Origin: Orychophragmus violaceus
Lineage: Eukaryota; Streptophyta; Magnoliopsida; Brassicales; Brassicaceae
DNA length: 64,000 nt
Reading direction: 5' to 3'
Assembly: GCA_030180135.1 (NCBI GenBank)
Contig: CM058240.1
Coordinates: 71,605,581 to 71,669,580 of the forward strand
The position numbers were made by a program, and so were the translations under genes. Of the stretch, positions 31,819-42,600 are shown in pieces (the stretch's first letter is position 1; each line of letters starts with the position of its first letter). The notes under the pieces are model-generated. The model was not told where the DNA came from. It saw only the letters and a list, made by a program, of their open reading frames with translations, and did not search any database.

Positions 31819-34576
31819 TTGAGTTCATGAGGTTCTCTACTCCGTGTGTTATGATTCCTCCAGGGTCATATGTCTTTGGTTTGGTTCTGATGACCTCATC
31901 ATACCCTCCCTCTTCAAGAAGTTTTGACCTCAAAACTTGATAACCTTGAACATCCGGTGGCTCTTCTTTGAATGAGTAGGATAGCGATACTCCTCTTCTT
32001 TGAGCTGGTGTGATGCCTCCTTGGCTTATTTTGCTTCTGCTCTCTTTAAGACCTGAAATATTCTCAACACTTTGGCAAGGAAACAAGTGCATTATGGGCT
32101 TCTTATCACATAGGTAATGGTTTGAATCATTTTCCTTAGAGTCACCTACTGATATCTCACCCTCTTGTAAGCTTAGCAATTCCTTTAACACAGCAGTTGA
32201 GTCATGGGAAATGAAGTGGGTCAAAGAAAGGCTTACCACGCTGATAGCTGTAGTGTGATGGCTTTGGTCTGGTGGATTTTCCTTGATTTGAAAGGAATAT
32301 GTGTTACCTTCATTTATGTCCTTATGCCTTCCCATTTCACCTGTTCCTTTATGAGCACTCAAGGAAAAGAACAAGTGCATTATACTTGAAATGGAGACTT
32401 CAAAAACAAGGTATCTGAGACCATTAGTTGTTATGAAGTTATCCCAATTCCATATCAGATTTTGAATTTCACTTACTTGTGTACCACACATTGGGCGTTG
32501 TGTAAGTTGCTTAAGGACATATTGTGCAGGATCTTCATCTTGACAAGTTGATGACTCTGAAGCTTCTGTTCCATTCGCAGGTTCAGGAATGGTGTGAACA
32601 ATTCCTTGTTCGGTTTTTGGCTTCCACTTGTTGTTTGGTTCTGGATTGAACTCATGATCTAGTTCATCTTTTGGAGTTCTCAAAACAGGTGTTGCAACTT
32701 CAGTTCTGATCTCTTTTTCCTCATGTGGTTTAGAGTCCGAGCCTACTCGCCTTGCATCATAAGCAAACTCGTTAGTCTCAACAAGTAAAAAGGGTTTTAG
32801 CCACTTACCTTGGCCATGCTGACTGTGTGTTTCCGGTTGGCCTCCTTTGGGGGTTACAAGACGAGTAGTGTTTTGATCCACTTCCTCATTTGTCACACCT
32901 AGGCCTGTTTCAACATCCTTTGGCAAAGACAAGTGTATTATGCTAGAACTTATAACATTAAGATCAGATTCATCATTGCTATAACACTCCTTAAGACTAT
33001 TTCTCTTATGTTCTAACGTTGCAGCATTTGCTAATCTCTTTGTCGGACAGGCTTTAGCATAGTGCCCCATGCCTTGACATCTATAACATACTACTTCAAG
33101 TAAATTCAAAGGATTAGAAGACTTACCTTGAGTAGGCTTCATTTGTGGTTCACGTGAAGGTGGACCTGGTTCTGGTTGGATCTTCTTTTCTTGCTCAGTT
33201 ATGGGATCATCATAATCAGACTGAGGCATCTTAGCTTGTACTCTTTTAGCGGCTGAAACAATCTCTTGTTTCTTGTTTACTTGGGGATGAATGCAACCAG
33301 TTTGATCCGGGTCCACTTTGGTACCTGTACCTTTCTCAACTCTTGTGGACATGGTCAAGTGTATTGTTTTATCAAAAAGCTGATAATCATCTTGAGGGGC
33401 TGTCAAGGTACTTACCCCAGGGGGGGCGAGCTGTGCCTTAGTCATCTTGGCCTTTGGAGTCATATTTTGTTTTCTGTCCAAGGCTGGTTTCTTCTCCTGA
33501 GTAACTTGTTTCTTGGTCACAACCTCTCCATAAGTTGAACCCACTGTCGTTGTAACTTTCTTGCGTGGGAATCTTCTAGAAGTGTGGTCTTTGTTCTTGT
33601 ACCTGTATGAAGTCAGTTCAATTGAGGTTTTAGGGACATAACACTTACCTTGACCTTTTGCTTGAGGTATACACATGGGTGGCGCATGGAAAACACTCTT
33701 GGAGTAGTGTTCTTCTTGGAGTTGGGCGTTCTCCACAAACTCAGAATACATTAGCCTCTTCATGTCTTCCCAAGTGTAAGCTGGACCGTTGCAAGCAAGC
33801 CGAATGGAATCTTCTGTTTCCCAATTGTTGAAAGCTTCTCCAATTAAAGTCTCTTCAGCATAGACTAGCTTGTCTTCCTCTGGAACTTGCTGCAACTGGA
33901 ACCATTCCTCCATGTTCCTCTCCCACCTCACATAGGCTTCCGGTCCTAGTTCATGACCTGAGAATGCAATGAATTGTAAGTTAGATTGATCAAGATCATT
34001 AACATAGCTGTTGTAGGTTGGGTAGGTGTAATCATCATGCGATGCTTGGTCCGGTGGTTCTGGTTCGAAGCCTCTGTGTTTAAGCTCCTCCTCTTCACTG
34101 ATTTGAGACTTAGTCTCTTCACACTGTGATCCATCTTGAGAATCTTCTTCTTCAGAGTCTTCATAGTTCCTCGTTAACTCTTCTTGCATTCTAGACTCCA
34201 TAGTTTCTTGTTCGGATTCTTCTTCTCCATGGTCAGATTTGTATCCATCTTGTTCTGGTCCTCTACCAAAACTAGATTCCGATTCAGCTTCATAGGGCCA
34301 AGACTCGTGGTTATATGGTTCTGCTTCTTCTGAACCGAATTGAGAATCGTTTTCTTCTCCTTCCCGTGAGTCTTCTTCGTCTGTGTAACACTCCCTATAG
34401 CTTGAGCTGTCTTGAATATGGTCTGGTGGCTCAGGCTCAGGCGTTTCTAGGCCTGGTTCACTACCATAGTCCTCATCTTCCTCCGACCATGAGTCACTCA
34501 TGTATGCGTCGTCCTCATCACTTATGTTCTGCTCAGAATCAGCTCCTTGATCCCAAGCGTCTTCCTCATCCATCAT
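31694..34576 (-). CDS. Gag-like protein of the non-autonomous element, 3' end replaced by insertion (960 aa)
   Basis: The open frame starts MMDEEDAWDQG. Residues 1-190 are strongly acidic (Glu/Asp/Ser-rich). Residues about 205-280 carry a Ty3/gypsy-style gag domain (FSGHELGPEAYVRWERNMEE ... EEDKLVYAEETL ... AFNNWE). A basic segment follows. A CCHC knuckle, CYRCQGMGHYAKAC, lies near 505. The C-terminal end (VQGYQVLRSKLLEEGGYDE) resembles, from memory, the tail of gypsy polyproteins, suggesting an internal deletion of pol. From residue 918 on, the protein is not original: the Copia-2 insertion at 31819-31823 supplies the last 43 or so codons and the stop at 31694. No protease, RT or integrase motifs exist. 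Four loosely similar IHL-type motifs and three QGK motifs recur in the middle. It probably coats and packages its own RNA, which is inference; the LTR it reads into is broken. Confidence 0.75.
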   Translation of the reverse strand: MMDEEDAWDQGADSEQNISDEDDAYMSDSWSEEDEDYGSEPGLETPEPEPPDHIQDSSSYRECYTDEEDSREGEENDSQFGSEEAEPYNHESWPYEAESESSFGRGPEQDGYKSDHGEEESEQETMESRMQEELTRNYEDSEEEDSQDGSQCEETKSQISEEEELKHRGFEPEPPDQASHDDYTYPTYNSYVNDLDQSNLQFIAFSGHELGPEAYVRWERNMEEWFQLQQVPEEDKLVYAEETLIGEAFNNWETEDSIRLACNGPAYTWEDMKRLMYSEFVENAQLQEEHYSKSVFHAPPMCIPQAKGQGKCYVPKTSIELTSYRYKNKDHTSRRFPRKKVTTTVGSTYGEVVTKKQVTQEKKPALDRKQNMTPKAKMTKAQLAPPGVSTLTAPQDDYQLFDKTIHLTMSTRVEKGTGTKVDPDQTGCIHPQVNKKQEIVSAAKRVQAKMPQSDYDDPITEQEKKIQPEPGPPSREPQMKPTQGKSSNPLNLLEVVCYRCQGMGHYAKACPTKRLANAATLEHKRNSLKECYSNDESDLNVISSSIIHLSLPKDVETGLGVTNEEVDQNTTRLVTPKGGQPETHSQHGQGKWLKPFLLVETNEFAYDARRVGSDSKPHEEKEIRTEVATPVLRTPKDELDHEFNPEPNNKWKPKTEQGIVHTIPEPANGTEASESSTCQDEDPAQYVLKQLTQRPMCGTQVSEIQNLIWNWDNFITTNGLRYLVFEVSISSIMHLFFSLSAHKGTGEMGRHKDINEGNTYSFQIKENPPDQSHHTTAISVVSLSLTHFISHDSTAVLKELLSLQEGEISVGDSKENDSNHYLCDKKPIMHLFPCQSVENISGLKESRSKISQGGITPAQRRGVSLSYSFKEEPPDVQGYQVLRSKLLEEGGYDEVIRTKPKTYDPGGIITHGVENLMNSILIWRSQVAQFINVQIWGGFVFISKWFSDVNLIRVYTLSQE
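31819..31823. repeat. Target-site duplication TTGAG (right, Copia-2)
   Basis: Second copy of TTGAG at 26003-26007. Outer-element LTR sequence resumes at 31824 (TTCATGAGG). Confidence 0.95.
31824..31901 (-). repeat. Gag-only element 3' LTR, proximal part (78 bp)
   Basis: Matches 35833-35910, the outer end of the intact LTR. It begins TGATGAGGTC on the coding strand. 826 + 78 = 904 bp, equal to the intact LTR. Its frame is open and continuous with the gag ORF. Confidence 0.93.
31902..31917 (-). other. Polypurine tract, gag-only element
   Basis: Reads CTTGAAGAGGGAGGGT plus A against the LTR start on the coding strand. It is purine-rich and correctly placed for plus-strand priming. It lies inside the gag ORF and encodes part of the LLEEGGYDE segment. 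Confidence 0.75.
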
Positions 34577-34992
34577 GCTTTCTGGTCACTTGAAAGTCCT
34601 TGCACTCAACAAACACAACAAGCAAATCAAAGATACCACAGAATGGATAGCAGCGTAAGACAAAAGTAAAGACAGTATTGCGTAACACAAGACAGAGTTC
34701 TGTGCAAGCAATAGAATTGGAAAACTAACAATTTTTTTTTGACTTTTCTGGATTTTAATGGAATAACACAACTAGCAAGATAGAATCAAAACAGGAAATC
34801 TACTAATTCTCAAAAAGAAATTCGACCAGGGAGCTAAGAACAAGATTTTTATGGGTTTTTCTTATAAGTTAAACAAAAACAGAAGCAAGAACAAAACAAT
34901 TTTTTTTTTTTTTTTGATTAAGCTAAAACAGAAAACAAAGCAGAAGATCTAAAGGGATAGAATGATATAACCTGATGTAGGAGCGTTTTAAA
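34577..34992 (-). other. Gag-only element 5' leader, no gene seen
   Basis: 416 bp between the primer site and the gag ATG pair. It is A/T-rich with long homopolymer runs (about 18 T on the plus strand near 34900, eight T near 34732). Short ORFs are present but none looks coding. Packaging signals are expected here but not recognisable. Confidence 0.7.
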
Positions 34993-35004
34993 GCTCTGAT
35001 ACCA
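34993..35004 (-). other. Primer-binding site, initiator tRNA-Met (gag-only element)
   Basis: TGGTATCAGAGC on the coding strand, separated from the LTR end (35007) by two bases, TC. Both copia elements have the same site with no spacer. Confidence 0.93.
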
Positions 35005-35525
35005 GATGATATAAGATCGGAATCCACCTGATCTTATGGCTCACGGTGTCAAGGCCAAAAGCTTGAATGAACGATGGATGTTGGTAGAGATGAGGGTGAA
35101 TAGGCTGTTGATTGATTCCACAAGCAACAACGGCTGAGAACACTTGATTCCACAAGTAATCTGAACCGAGATGGATCGAAAGCACCACAGAGATTATGAA
35201 AGGATCTCTGATACAGCAAACACTTAATCTTATGTGAATCACACACACAAGAACAAGCAAACTTTCTCTCAAGGCCGAGCTTGAAAAAGAATAAGAAACT
35301 TCGAATTTTATTGATCAAAAAGGTTGCCTAACACAATGATACAAAGTTGTTTAAGTACAGAAACAAAGAATAACAAAAAGGAAAAACAAATATCTCGGCC
35401 TTGAATGAGAATCGCCGAGTTACACAAGAAAGGGAAGTGTGTAACCGAGTTGCACAAGAAAGGAAAGTGTGTAATCTTTCCTTGGCGGCCAATCCTTGAG
35501 TTATGGGTGTGGGTGGGCCGACTTG

Positions 35526-35588
35526 CCTCATTAAAAACCTTGGGAGTAAAACCACTTTGGGATAAAACCACCCAAGGGAAAAAGAGTG
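35526..35588 (-). promoter_or_regulatory. Conserved hairpin motif in gag-only LTR (5' copy)
   Basis: Same arms CCTTGGG and CCCAAGG and same flanking strings as at 25701-25763. It is present here because LTRs are copies of one another. Confidence 0.6.
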
Positions 35589-35685
35589 CAAGAAAGTCCA
35601 CCAACTCTCGGACTTAGCATGGGCTGGGCCGGTTGGTAAGGACTTGGCATTGTCCGGCCCATGAGAAGGTTCAGCTTCCTTGACG

Positions 35686-35774
35686 CTTACACAGTCCAAG
35701 CCTCCTGTGTTGTCCACATCGCTTACACAGTCCAAGCCTCCTGTGTTGTCCGCATCGCTTACACAGTCCAAGCT
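35686..35774 (-). repeat. 36-bp minisatellite in gag-only LTR (5' copy)
   Basis: Two full 36-bp units and a partial third, with the same sequence and copy number as 25861-25949. The array was already at this length when the element inserted and has not slipped since. Confidence 0.9.
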
Positions 35775-35910
35775 TTCTAATGCCTCTTGCTTCTTGGACT
35801 CGTTCTTGAGGTAGCCTCCAAGTCCTATTGAGTTCATGAGGTTCTCTACTCCGTGTGTTATGATTCCTCCAGGGTCATATGTCTTTGGTTTGGTTCTGAT
35901 GACCTCATCA

Positions 35911-35915
35911 GGTGT
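35911..35915. repeat. Target-site duplication GGTGT (right, gag-only element)
   Basis: Matches 25177-25181. Satellite resumes in phase with TTAAAGTGAAC. Confidence 0.93.
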
Positions 35916-36199
35916 TTAAAGTGAACATAAACTTGTATAACATGCTTCTCATTCTACCTTTAAGAGCATGCAAAAACTAACTTATAGTTGTCTTACCTCA
36001 CCTAATTTCTCTAATCCATGACACATATGTTTCAAGAAGTTTTGGTAAAAATGTTTTGTTTAGGATTCTCATAGGACATTTTAGAAAATCAAAGTTTCTT
36101 TCTTGTCTGTTAATAGGGTTATTTAGGGGGGTGTTTAAAGTGAACAAAAACTTGTATAACATGCTTCTCATTCTACCTTTAAGAGCATGCAAAAACTAA

Positions 36200-39100
36200 C
36201 TTATAGTTGTCTTACCTCACCTAATTTCTCTAATCCATGACACATATGTTTCAAGAAGTTTTGGTAAAAATGTTTTGTTTAGGATTCTCATAGGACATTT
36301 TAGAAGATCAAAGTTTCACTCTTGTCTGTTAGTAGGGTTACTTAGGGGTGTTTAAAGTGAACATAAAGTTGTATAACATGCTTCTCATTCTACCTTTAAG
36401 AGCATGCAAAAACTAACTTATAGTTGTCTTACCTCACCCAATTTCTCCAATCCATGACACATATGTTTCAAGAAGTTTTGGTAAAAATGTTTTGTTTAGG
36501 ATTCTCATAGGACATTTTAGAAAATCAAAGTTTCTTTCTTGTCTGTTAATAGGGTTATTTAGGGGGGTGTTTAAAGTGAACAAAAACTTGTATAACATGC
36601 TTCTCATTCTACCTTTAAGAGCATGCAAAAACTAACTTATAGTTGTCTTACCTCACCTAATTTCTCTAATCCATGACACATATGTTTCAAGAAGTTTTGG
36701 TAAAAATGTTTTGTTTAGGATTCTCATAGGACATTTTAGAAGATCAAAGTTTCTCTCTTGTCTGTTAGTAGGGTTACTTAGGGGTGTTTAAAGTGAACAT
36801 AAACTTGTATAACATGCTTCTCATTCTACCTTTAAGAGCATGCAAAAACTAACTTATAGTTGTCTTAACTCACCTAATTTCTCTAATCCATGACACATAT
36901 GTTTCAAAAAGTTTTGGTAAAAATGTTTTGTTTAGGATTCTCATAGGACATTTTAGAAAATCAAAGTTTCTTTCTTGTCTGTTAATAGGGTTATTTAGGG
37001 GGGTGTTTAAAGTGAACAAAAACTTGTATAACATGCTTCTCATTCTACCTTTAAGAGCATGCAAAAACTAACTTATAGTTGTCTTACCTCACCTAATTTC
37101 TCCAATCCATGATACATATGTTTCAAGAAGTTTTGGTAAAAAAGTTTTGTTTAGGATTCTCATAGGACATTTTAGAAGATCAAAGTTTCTTTCTTTTCTG
37201 TTAGTAGGGTTACTTAGGGGTGTTTAAAGTGAACATAAACTTGTATAACATGCTTCTCATTCTACCTTTAAGAGCATGCAAAAACTAACTTATAGTTGTC
37301 TTACCTCACCTAATTTCTCTAATCCATGACACATATGTTTCAAGAAGTTTTGGTAAAAATGTTTTGTTTAGGATTCTCATAGGACATTTTAGAAGATCAA
37401 AGTTTCTCTCTTGTCTGTTAGTAGGGTTACTTAGGGGTGTTTAAAGTGAACATAAACTTGTATAACATGCTTCTCATTCTACCTTTAAGAGCATGCAAAA
37501 ACTAACTTATAGTTGTCTTACCTCACCTAATTTCTCTAATCCATGACACATATGTTTCAAGAAGTTTTGGTAAAAATGTTTTGTTTAGGATTCTCATAGG
37601 ACATTTTAGAAGATCAAAGTTTCTCTCTTGTCTGTTAGTAGGGTTACTTAGGGGTGTTTAAAGTGAACATAAACTTGTATAACATGCTTCTCATTCTACC
37701 TTTAAGAGCATGCAAAAACTAACTTATAGTTGTCTTACCTCACCCAATTTCTCCAATCCATGACACATATGTTTCAAAAAGTTTTGGTAAAAATGTTTTG
37801 TTTAGGATTCTCATAGGACATTTTAGAAAATCAAAGTTTCTTTCTTGTCTGTTAATAGGGTTATTTAGGGGGGTGTTTAAAGTGAACAAAAACTTGTATA
37901 ACATGCTTCTCATTCTACCTTTAAGAGCATGCAAAAACTAACTTATAGTTGTCTTACCTCACCTAATTTCTCTAATCCATGACACATATGTTTCAAGAAG
38001 TTTTGGTAAAAATGTTTTGTTTAGGATTCTCATAGGACATTTTAGAAGATCAAAGTTTCACTCTTGTCTGTTAGTAGGGTTACTTAGGGGTGTTTAAAGT
38101 GAACATAAAGTTGTATAACATGCTTCTCATTCTACCTTTAAGAGCATGCAAAAACTAACTTATAGTTGTCTTACCTCACCCAATTTCTCCAATCCATGAC
38201 ACATATGTTTCAAGAAGTTTTGGTAAAAATGTTTTGTTTAGGATTCTCATAGGACATTTTAGAAAATCAAAGTTTCTTTCTTGTCTGTTAATAGGGTTAT
38301 TTAGGGGGGTGTTTAAAGTGAACAAAAACTTGTATAACATGCTTCTCATTCTACCTTTAAGAGCATGCAAAAACTAACTTATAGTTGTCTTAACTCACCT
38401 AATTTCTCCAATCCATGATACATATGTTTCAAGAAGTTTTGGTAAAAAAGTTTTGTTTAGGATTCTCATAGGACATTTTAGAAGATCAAAGTTTCTTTCT
38501 TGTCTGTTAGTAGGGTTACTTAGGGGTGTTTAAAGTGAACATAAACTTGTATAACATGCTTCTCATTCTACCTTTAAGAGCATGCAAAAACTAACTTATA
38601 GTTGTCTTACCTCACCTAATTTCTCTAATCCATGACACATATGTTTCAAGAAGTTTTGGTAAAAATGTTTTGTTTAGGATTCTCATAGGACATTTTAGAA
38701 GATCAAAGTTTCTCTCTTGTCTGTTAGTAGGGTTACTTAGGGGTGTTTAAAGTGAACATAAACTTGTATAACATGCTTCTCATTCTACCTTTAAGAGCAT
38801 GCAAAAACTAACTTATAGTTGTCTTACCTCACCCAATTTCTCCAATCCATGACACATATTTTTCAAAAAGTTTTGGTAAAAATGTTTTGTTTAGGATTCT
38901 CATAGGACATTTTAGAAAATCAAAGTTTCTTTCTTGTCTGTTAATAGGGTTATTTAGGGGGGTGTTTAAAGTGAACAAAAACTTGTATAACATGCTTCTC
39001 ATTCTACCTTTAAGAGCATGCAAAAACTAACTTATAGTTGTCTTACCTCACCTAATTTCTCCAATCCATGATACATATGTTTCAAGAAGTTTTGGTAAAA

Positions 39101-39320
39101 AAATTTTGTTTAGGATTCTCATAGGACATTTTAGAAGATCAAAGTTTCTTTCTTGTCTGTTAGTAGGGTTACTTAGGGGTGTTTAAAGTGAACATAAACT
39201 TGTATAACATGCTTCTCATTCTACCTTTAAGAGCATGCAAAAACTAACTTATAGTTGTCTTACCTCACCTAATTTCTCTAATCCATGACACATATGTTTC
39301 AAGAAGTTTTGGTAAAAATG
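36200..39320. repeat. Block duplication, copy 1 (offset 3484 bp, 16 monomers)
   Basis: Monomer order here recurs 3484 bp downstream (about 39680-42800). Shared private changes include ATATTTTTC in the B monomers near 38859 and 42343, TTAACTCACC near 38391 and 41875, and AAAAAAATTTTG near 39103 and 42587. Boundaries are by eye, within about one monomer. Confidence 0.82.
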
Positions 39321-39679
39321 TTTTGTTTAGGATTCTCATAGGACATTTTAGAAAATCAAAGTTTCTTTCTTGTCTGTTAATAGGGTTATTTAGGGGGGTG
39401 TTTAAAGTGAACAAAAACTTGTATAACATGCTTCTCATTCTACCTTTAAGAGCATGCAAAAACTAACTTATAGTTGTCTTACCTCACCTAATTTCTCTAA
39501 TCCATGACACATATGTTTCAAGAAGTTTTGGTAAAAATGTTTTGTTTAGGATTCTCATAGGACATTTTAGAAGATCAAAGTTTCTCTCTTGTCTGTTAGT
39601 AGGGTTACTTAGGGGTGTTTAAAGTGAACATAAACTTGTATAACATGCTTCTCATTCTACCTTTAAGAGCATGCAAAAA

Positions 39680-42600
39680 CTAACTTATAGTTGTCTTACC
39701 TCACCTAATTTCTCTAATCCATGACACATATGTTTCAAGAAGTTTTGGTAAAAATGTTTTGTTTAGGATTCTCATAGGACATTTTAGAAGATCAAAGTTT
39801 CACTCTTGTCTGTTAGTAGGGTTACTTAGGGGTGTTTAAAGTGAACATAAAGTTGTATAACATGCTTCTCATTCTACCTTTAAGAGCATGCAAAAACTAA
39901 CTTATAGTTGTCTTACCTCACCCAATTTCTCCAATCCATGACACATATGTTTCAAGAAGTTTTGGTAAAAATGTTTTGTTTAGGATTCTCATAGGACATT
40001 TTAGAAAATCAAAGTTTCTTTCTTGTCTGTTAATAGGGTTATTTAGGGGGGTGTTTAAAGTGAACAAAAACTTGTATAACATGCTTCTCATTCTACCTTT
40101 AAGAGCATGCAAAAACTAACTTATAGTTGTCTTACCTCACCTAATTTCTCTAATCCATGACACATATGTTTCAAGAAGTTTTGGTAAAAATGTTTTGTTT
40201 AGGATTCTCATAGGACATTTTAGAAGATCAAAGTTTCTCTCTTGTCTGTTAGTAGGGTTACTTAGGGGTGTTTAAAGTGAACATAAACTTGTATAACATG
40301 CTTCTCATTCTACCTTTAAGAGCATGCAAAAACTAACTTATAGTTGTCTTAACTCACCTAATTTCTCTAATCCATGACACATATGTTTCAAAAAGTTTTG
40401 GTAAAAATGTTTTGTTTAGGATTCTCATAGGACATTTTAGAAAATCAAAGTTTCTTTCTTGTCTGTTAATAGGGTTATTTAGGGGGGTGTTTAAAGTGAA
40501 CAAAAACTTGTATAACATGCTTCTCATTCTACCTTTAAGAGCATGCAAAAACTAACTTATAGTTGTCTTACCTCACCTAATTTCTCCAATCCATGATACA
40601 TATGTTTCAAGAAGTTTTGGTAAAAAAGTTTTGTTTAGGATTCTCATAGGACATTTTAGAAGATCAAAGTTTCTTTCTTTTCTGTTAGTAGGGTTACTTA
40701 GGGGTGTTTAAAGTGAACATAAACTTGTATAACATGCTTCTCATTCTACCTTTAAGAGCATGCAAAAACTAACTTATAGTTGTCTTACCTCACCTAATTT
40801 CTCTAATCCATGACACATATGTTTCAAGAAGTTTTGGTAAAAATGTTTTGTTTAGGATTCTCATAGGACATTTTAGAAGATCAAAGTTTCTCTCTTGTCT
40901 GTTAGTAGGGTTACTTAGGGGTGTTTAAAGTGAACATAAACTTGTATAACATGCTTCTCATTCTACCTTTAAGAGCATGCAAAAACTAACTTATAGTTGT
41001 CTTACCTCACCTAATTTCTCTAATCCATGACACATATGTTTCAAGAAGTTTTGGTAAAAATGTTTTGTTTAGGATTCTCATAGGACATTTTAGAAGATCA
41101 AAGTTTCTCTCTTGTCTGTTAGTAGGGTTACTTAGGGGTGTTTAAAGTGAACATAAACTTGTATAACATGCTTCTCATTCTACCTTTAAGAGCATGCAAA
41201 AACTAACTTATAGTTGTCTTACCTCACCCAATTTCTCCAATCCATGACACATATGTTTCAAAAAGTTTTGGTAAAAATGTTTTGTTTAGGATTCTCATAG
41301 GACATTTTAGAAAATCAAAGTTTCTTTCTTGTCTGTTAATAGGGTTATTTAGGGGGGTGTTTAAAGTGAACAAAAACTTGTATAACATGCTTCTCATTCT
41401 ACCTTTAAGAGCATGCAAAAACTAACTTATAGTTGTCTTACCTCACCTAATTTCTCTAATCCATGACACATATGTTTCAAGAAGTTTTGGTAAAAATGTT
41501 TTGTTTAGGATTCTCATAGGACATTTTAGAAGATCAAAGTTTCACTCTTGTCTGTTAGTAGGGTTACTTAGGGGTGTTTAAAGTGAACATAAAGTTGTAT
41601 AACATGCTTCTCATTCTACCTTTAAGAGCATGCAAAAACTAACTTATAGTTGTCTTACCTCACCCAATTTCTCCAATCCATGACACATATGTTTCAAGAA
41701 GTTTTGGTAAAAATGTTTTGTTTAGGATTCTCATAGGACATTTTAGAAAATCAAAGTTTCTTTCTTGTCTGTTAATAGGGTTATTTAGGGGGGTGTTTAA
41801 AGTGAACAAAAACTTGTATAACATGCTTCTCATTCTACCTTTAAGAGCATGCAAAAACTAACTTATAGTTGTCTTAACTCACCTAATTTCTCCAATCCAT
41901 GATACATATGTTTCAAGAAGTTTTGGTAAAAAAGTTTTGTTTAGGATTCTCATAGGACATTTTAGAAGATCAAAGTTTCTTTCTTGTCTGTTAGTAGGGT
42001 TACTTAGGGGTGTTTAAAGTGAACATAAACTTGTATAACATGCTTCTCATTCTACCTTTAAGAGCATGCAAAAACTAACTTATAGTTGTCTTACCTCACC
42101 TAATTTCTCTAATCCATGACACATATGTTTCAAGAAGTTTTGGTAAAAATGTTTTGTTTAGGATTCTCATAGGACATTTTAGAAGATCAAAGTTTCTCTC
42201 TTGTCTGTTAGTAGGGTTACTTAGGGGTGTTTAAAGTGAACATAAACTTGTATAACATGCTTCTCATTCTACCTTTAAGAGCATGCAAAAACTAACTTAT
42301 AGTTGTCTTACCTCACCCAATTTCTCCAATCCATGACACATATTTTTCAAAAAGTTTTGGTAAAAATGTTTTGTTTAGGATTCTCATAGGACATTTTAGA
42401 AAATCAAAGTTTCTTTCTTGTCTGTTAATAGGGTTATTTAGGGGGGTGTTTAAAGTGAACAAAAACTTGTATAACATGCTTCTCATTCTACCTTTAAGAG
42501 CATGCAAAAACTAACTTATAGTTGTCTTACCTCACCTAATTTCTCCAATCCATGATACATATGTTTCAAGAAGTTTTGGTAAAAAAATTTTGTTTAGGAT

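Larger units (their letters stand above)
25182..35910 (-). mobile_element. Gag-only non-autonomous LTR retrotransposon, split by Copia-2
   Basis: The outer element spans 10729 bp, or about 4913 bp once Copia-2 and its duplicated 5 bp are discounted. It has 904-bp LTRs with canonical TG...CA ends. One is intact (35007-35910). The other is cut in two (25182-26007 and 31824-31901). I find a single difference between them (A at 25609, G at 35434). Inside are a purine tract, a long gag-like ORF and an initiator-Met primer site two bases from the 5' LTR. No protease, integrase or reverse transcriptase is present, so it must rely on another element for movement. The gag fold and CCHC knuckle look Ty3/gypsy-like. 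Its structure matches what is called a terminal-repeat retrotransposon with GAG (TR-GAG). Confidence 0.92.
35007..35910 (-). repeat. Gag-only element 5' LTR (intact, 904 bp)
   Basis: Begins TGATGAGG and ends ATATCA on the coding strand. It differs from the split 3' LTR only at 35434 (G versus A at 25609). It serves as the empty-site reference for the Copia-2 insertion. It holds the hairpin motif (35526-35588), the 36-bp minisatellite (35686-35774) and AATAAA (35307-35312). An open frame of 169 codons (35328-35837) is the unspliced view of the gag tail. No clear TATA box was found. Confidence 0.95.
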
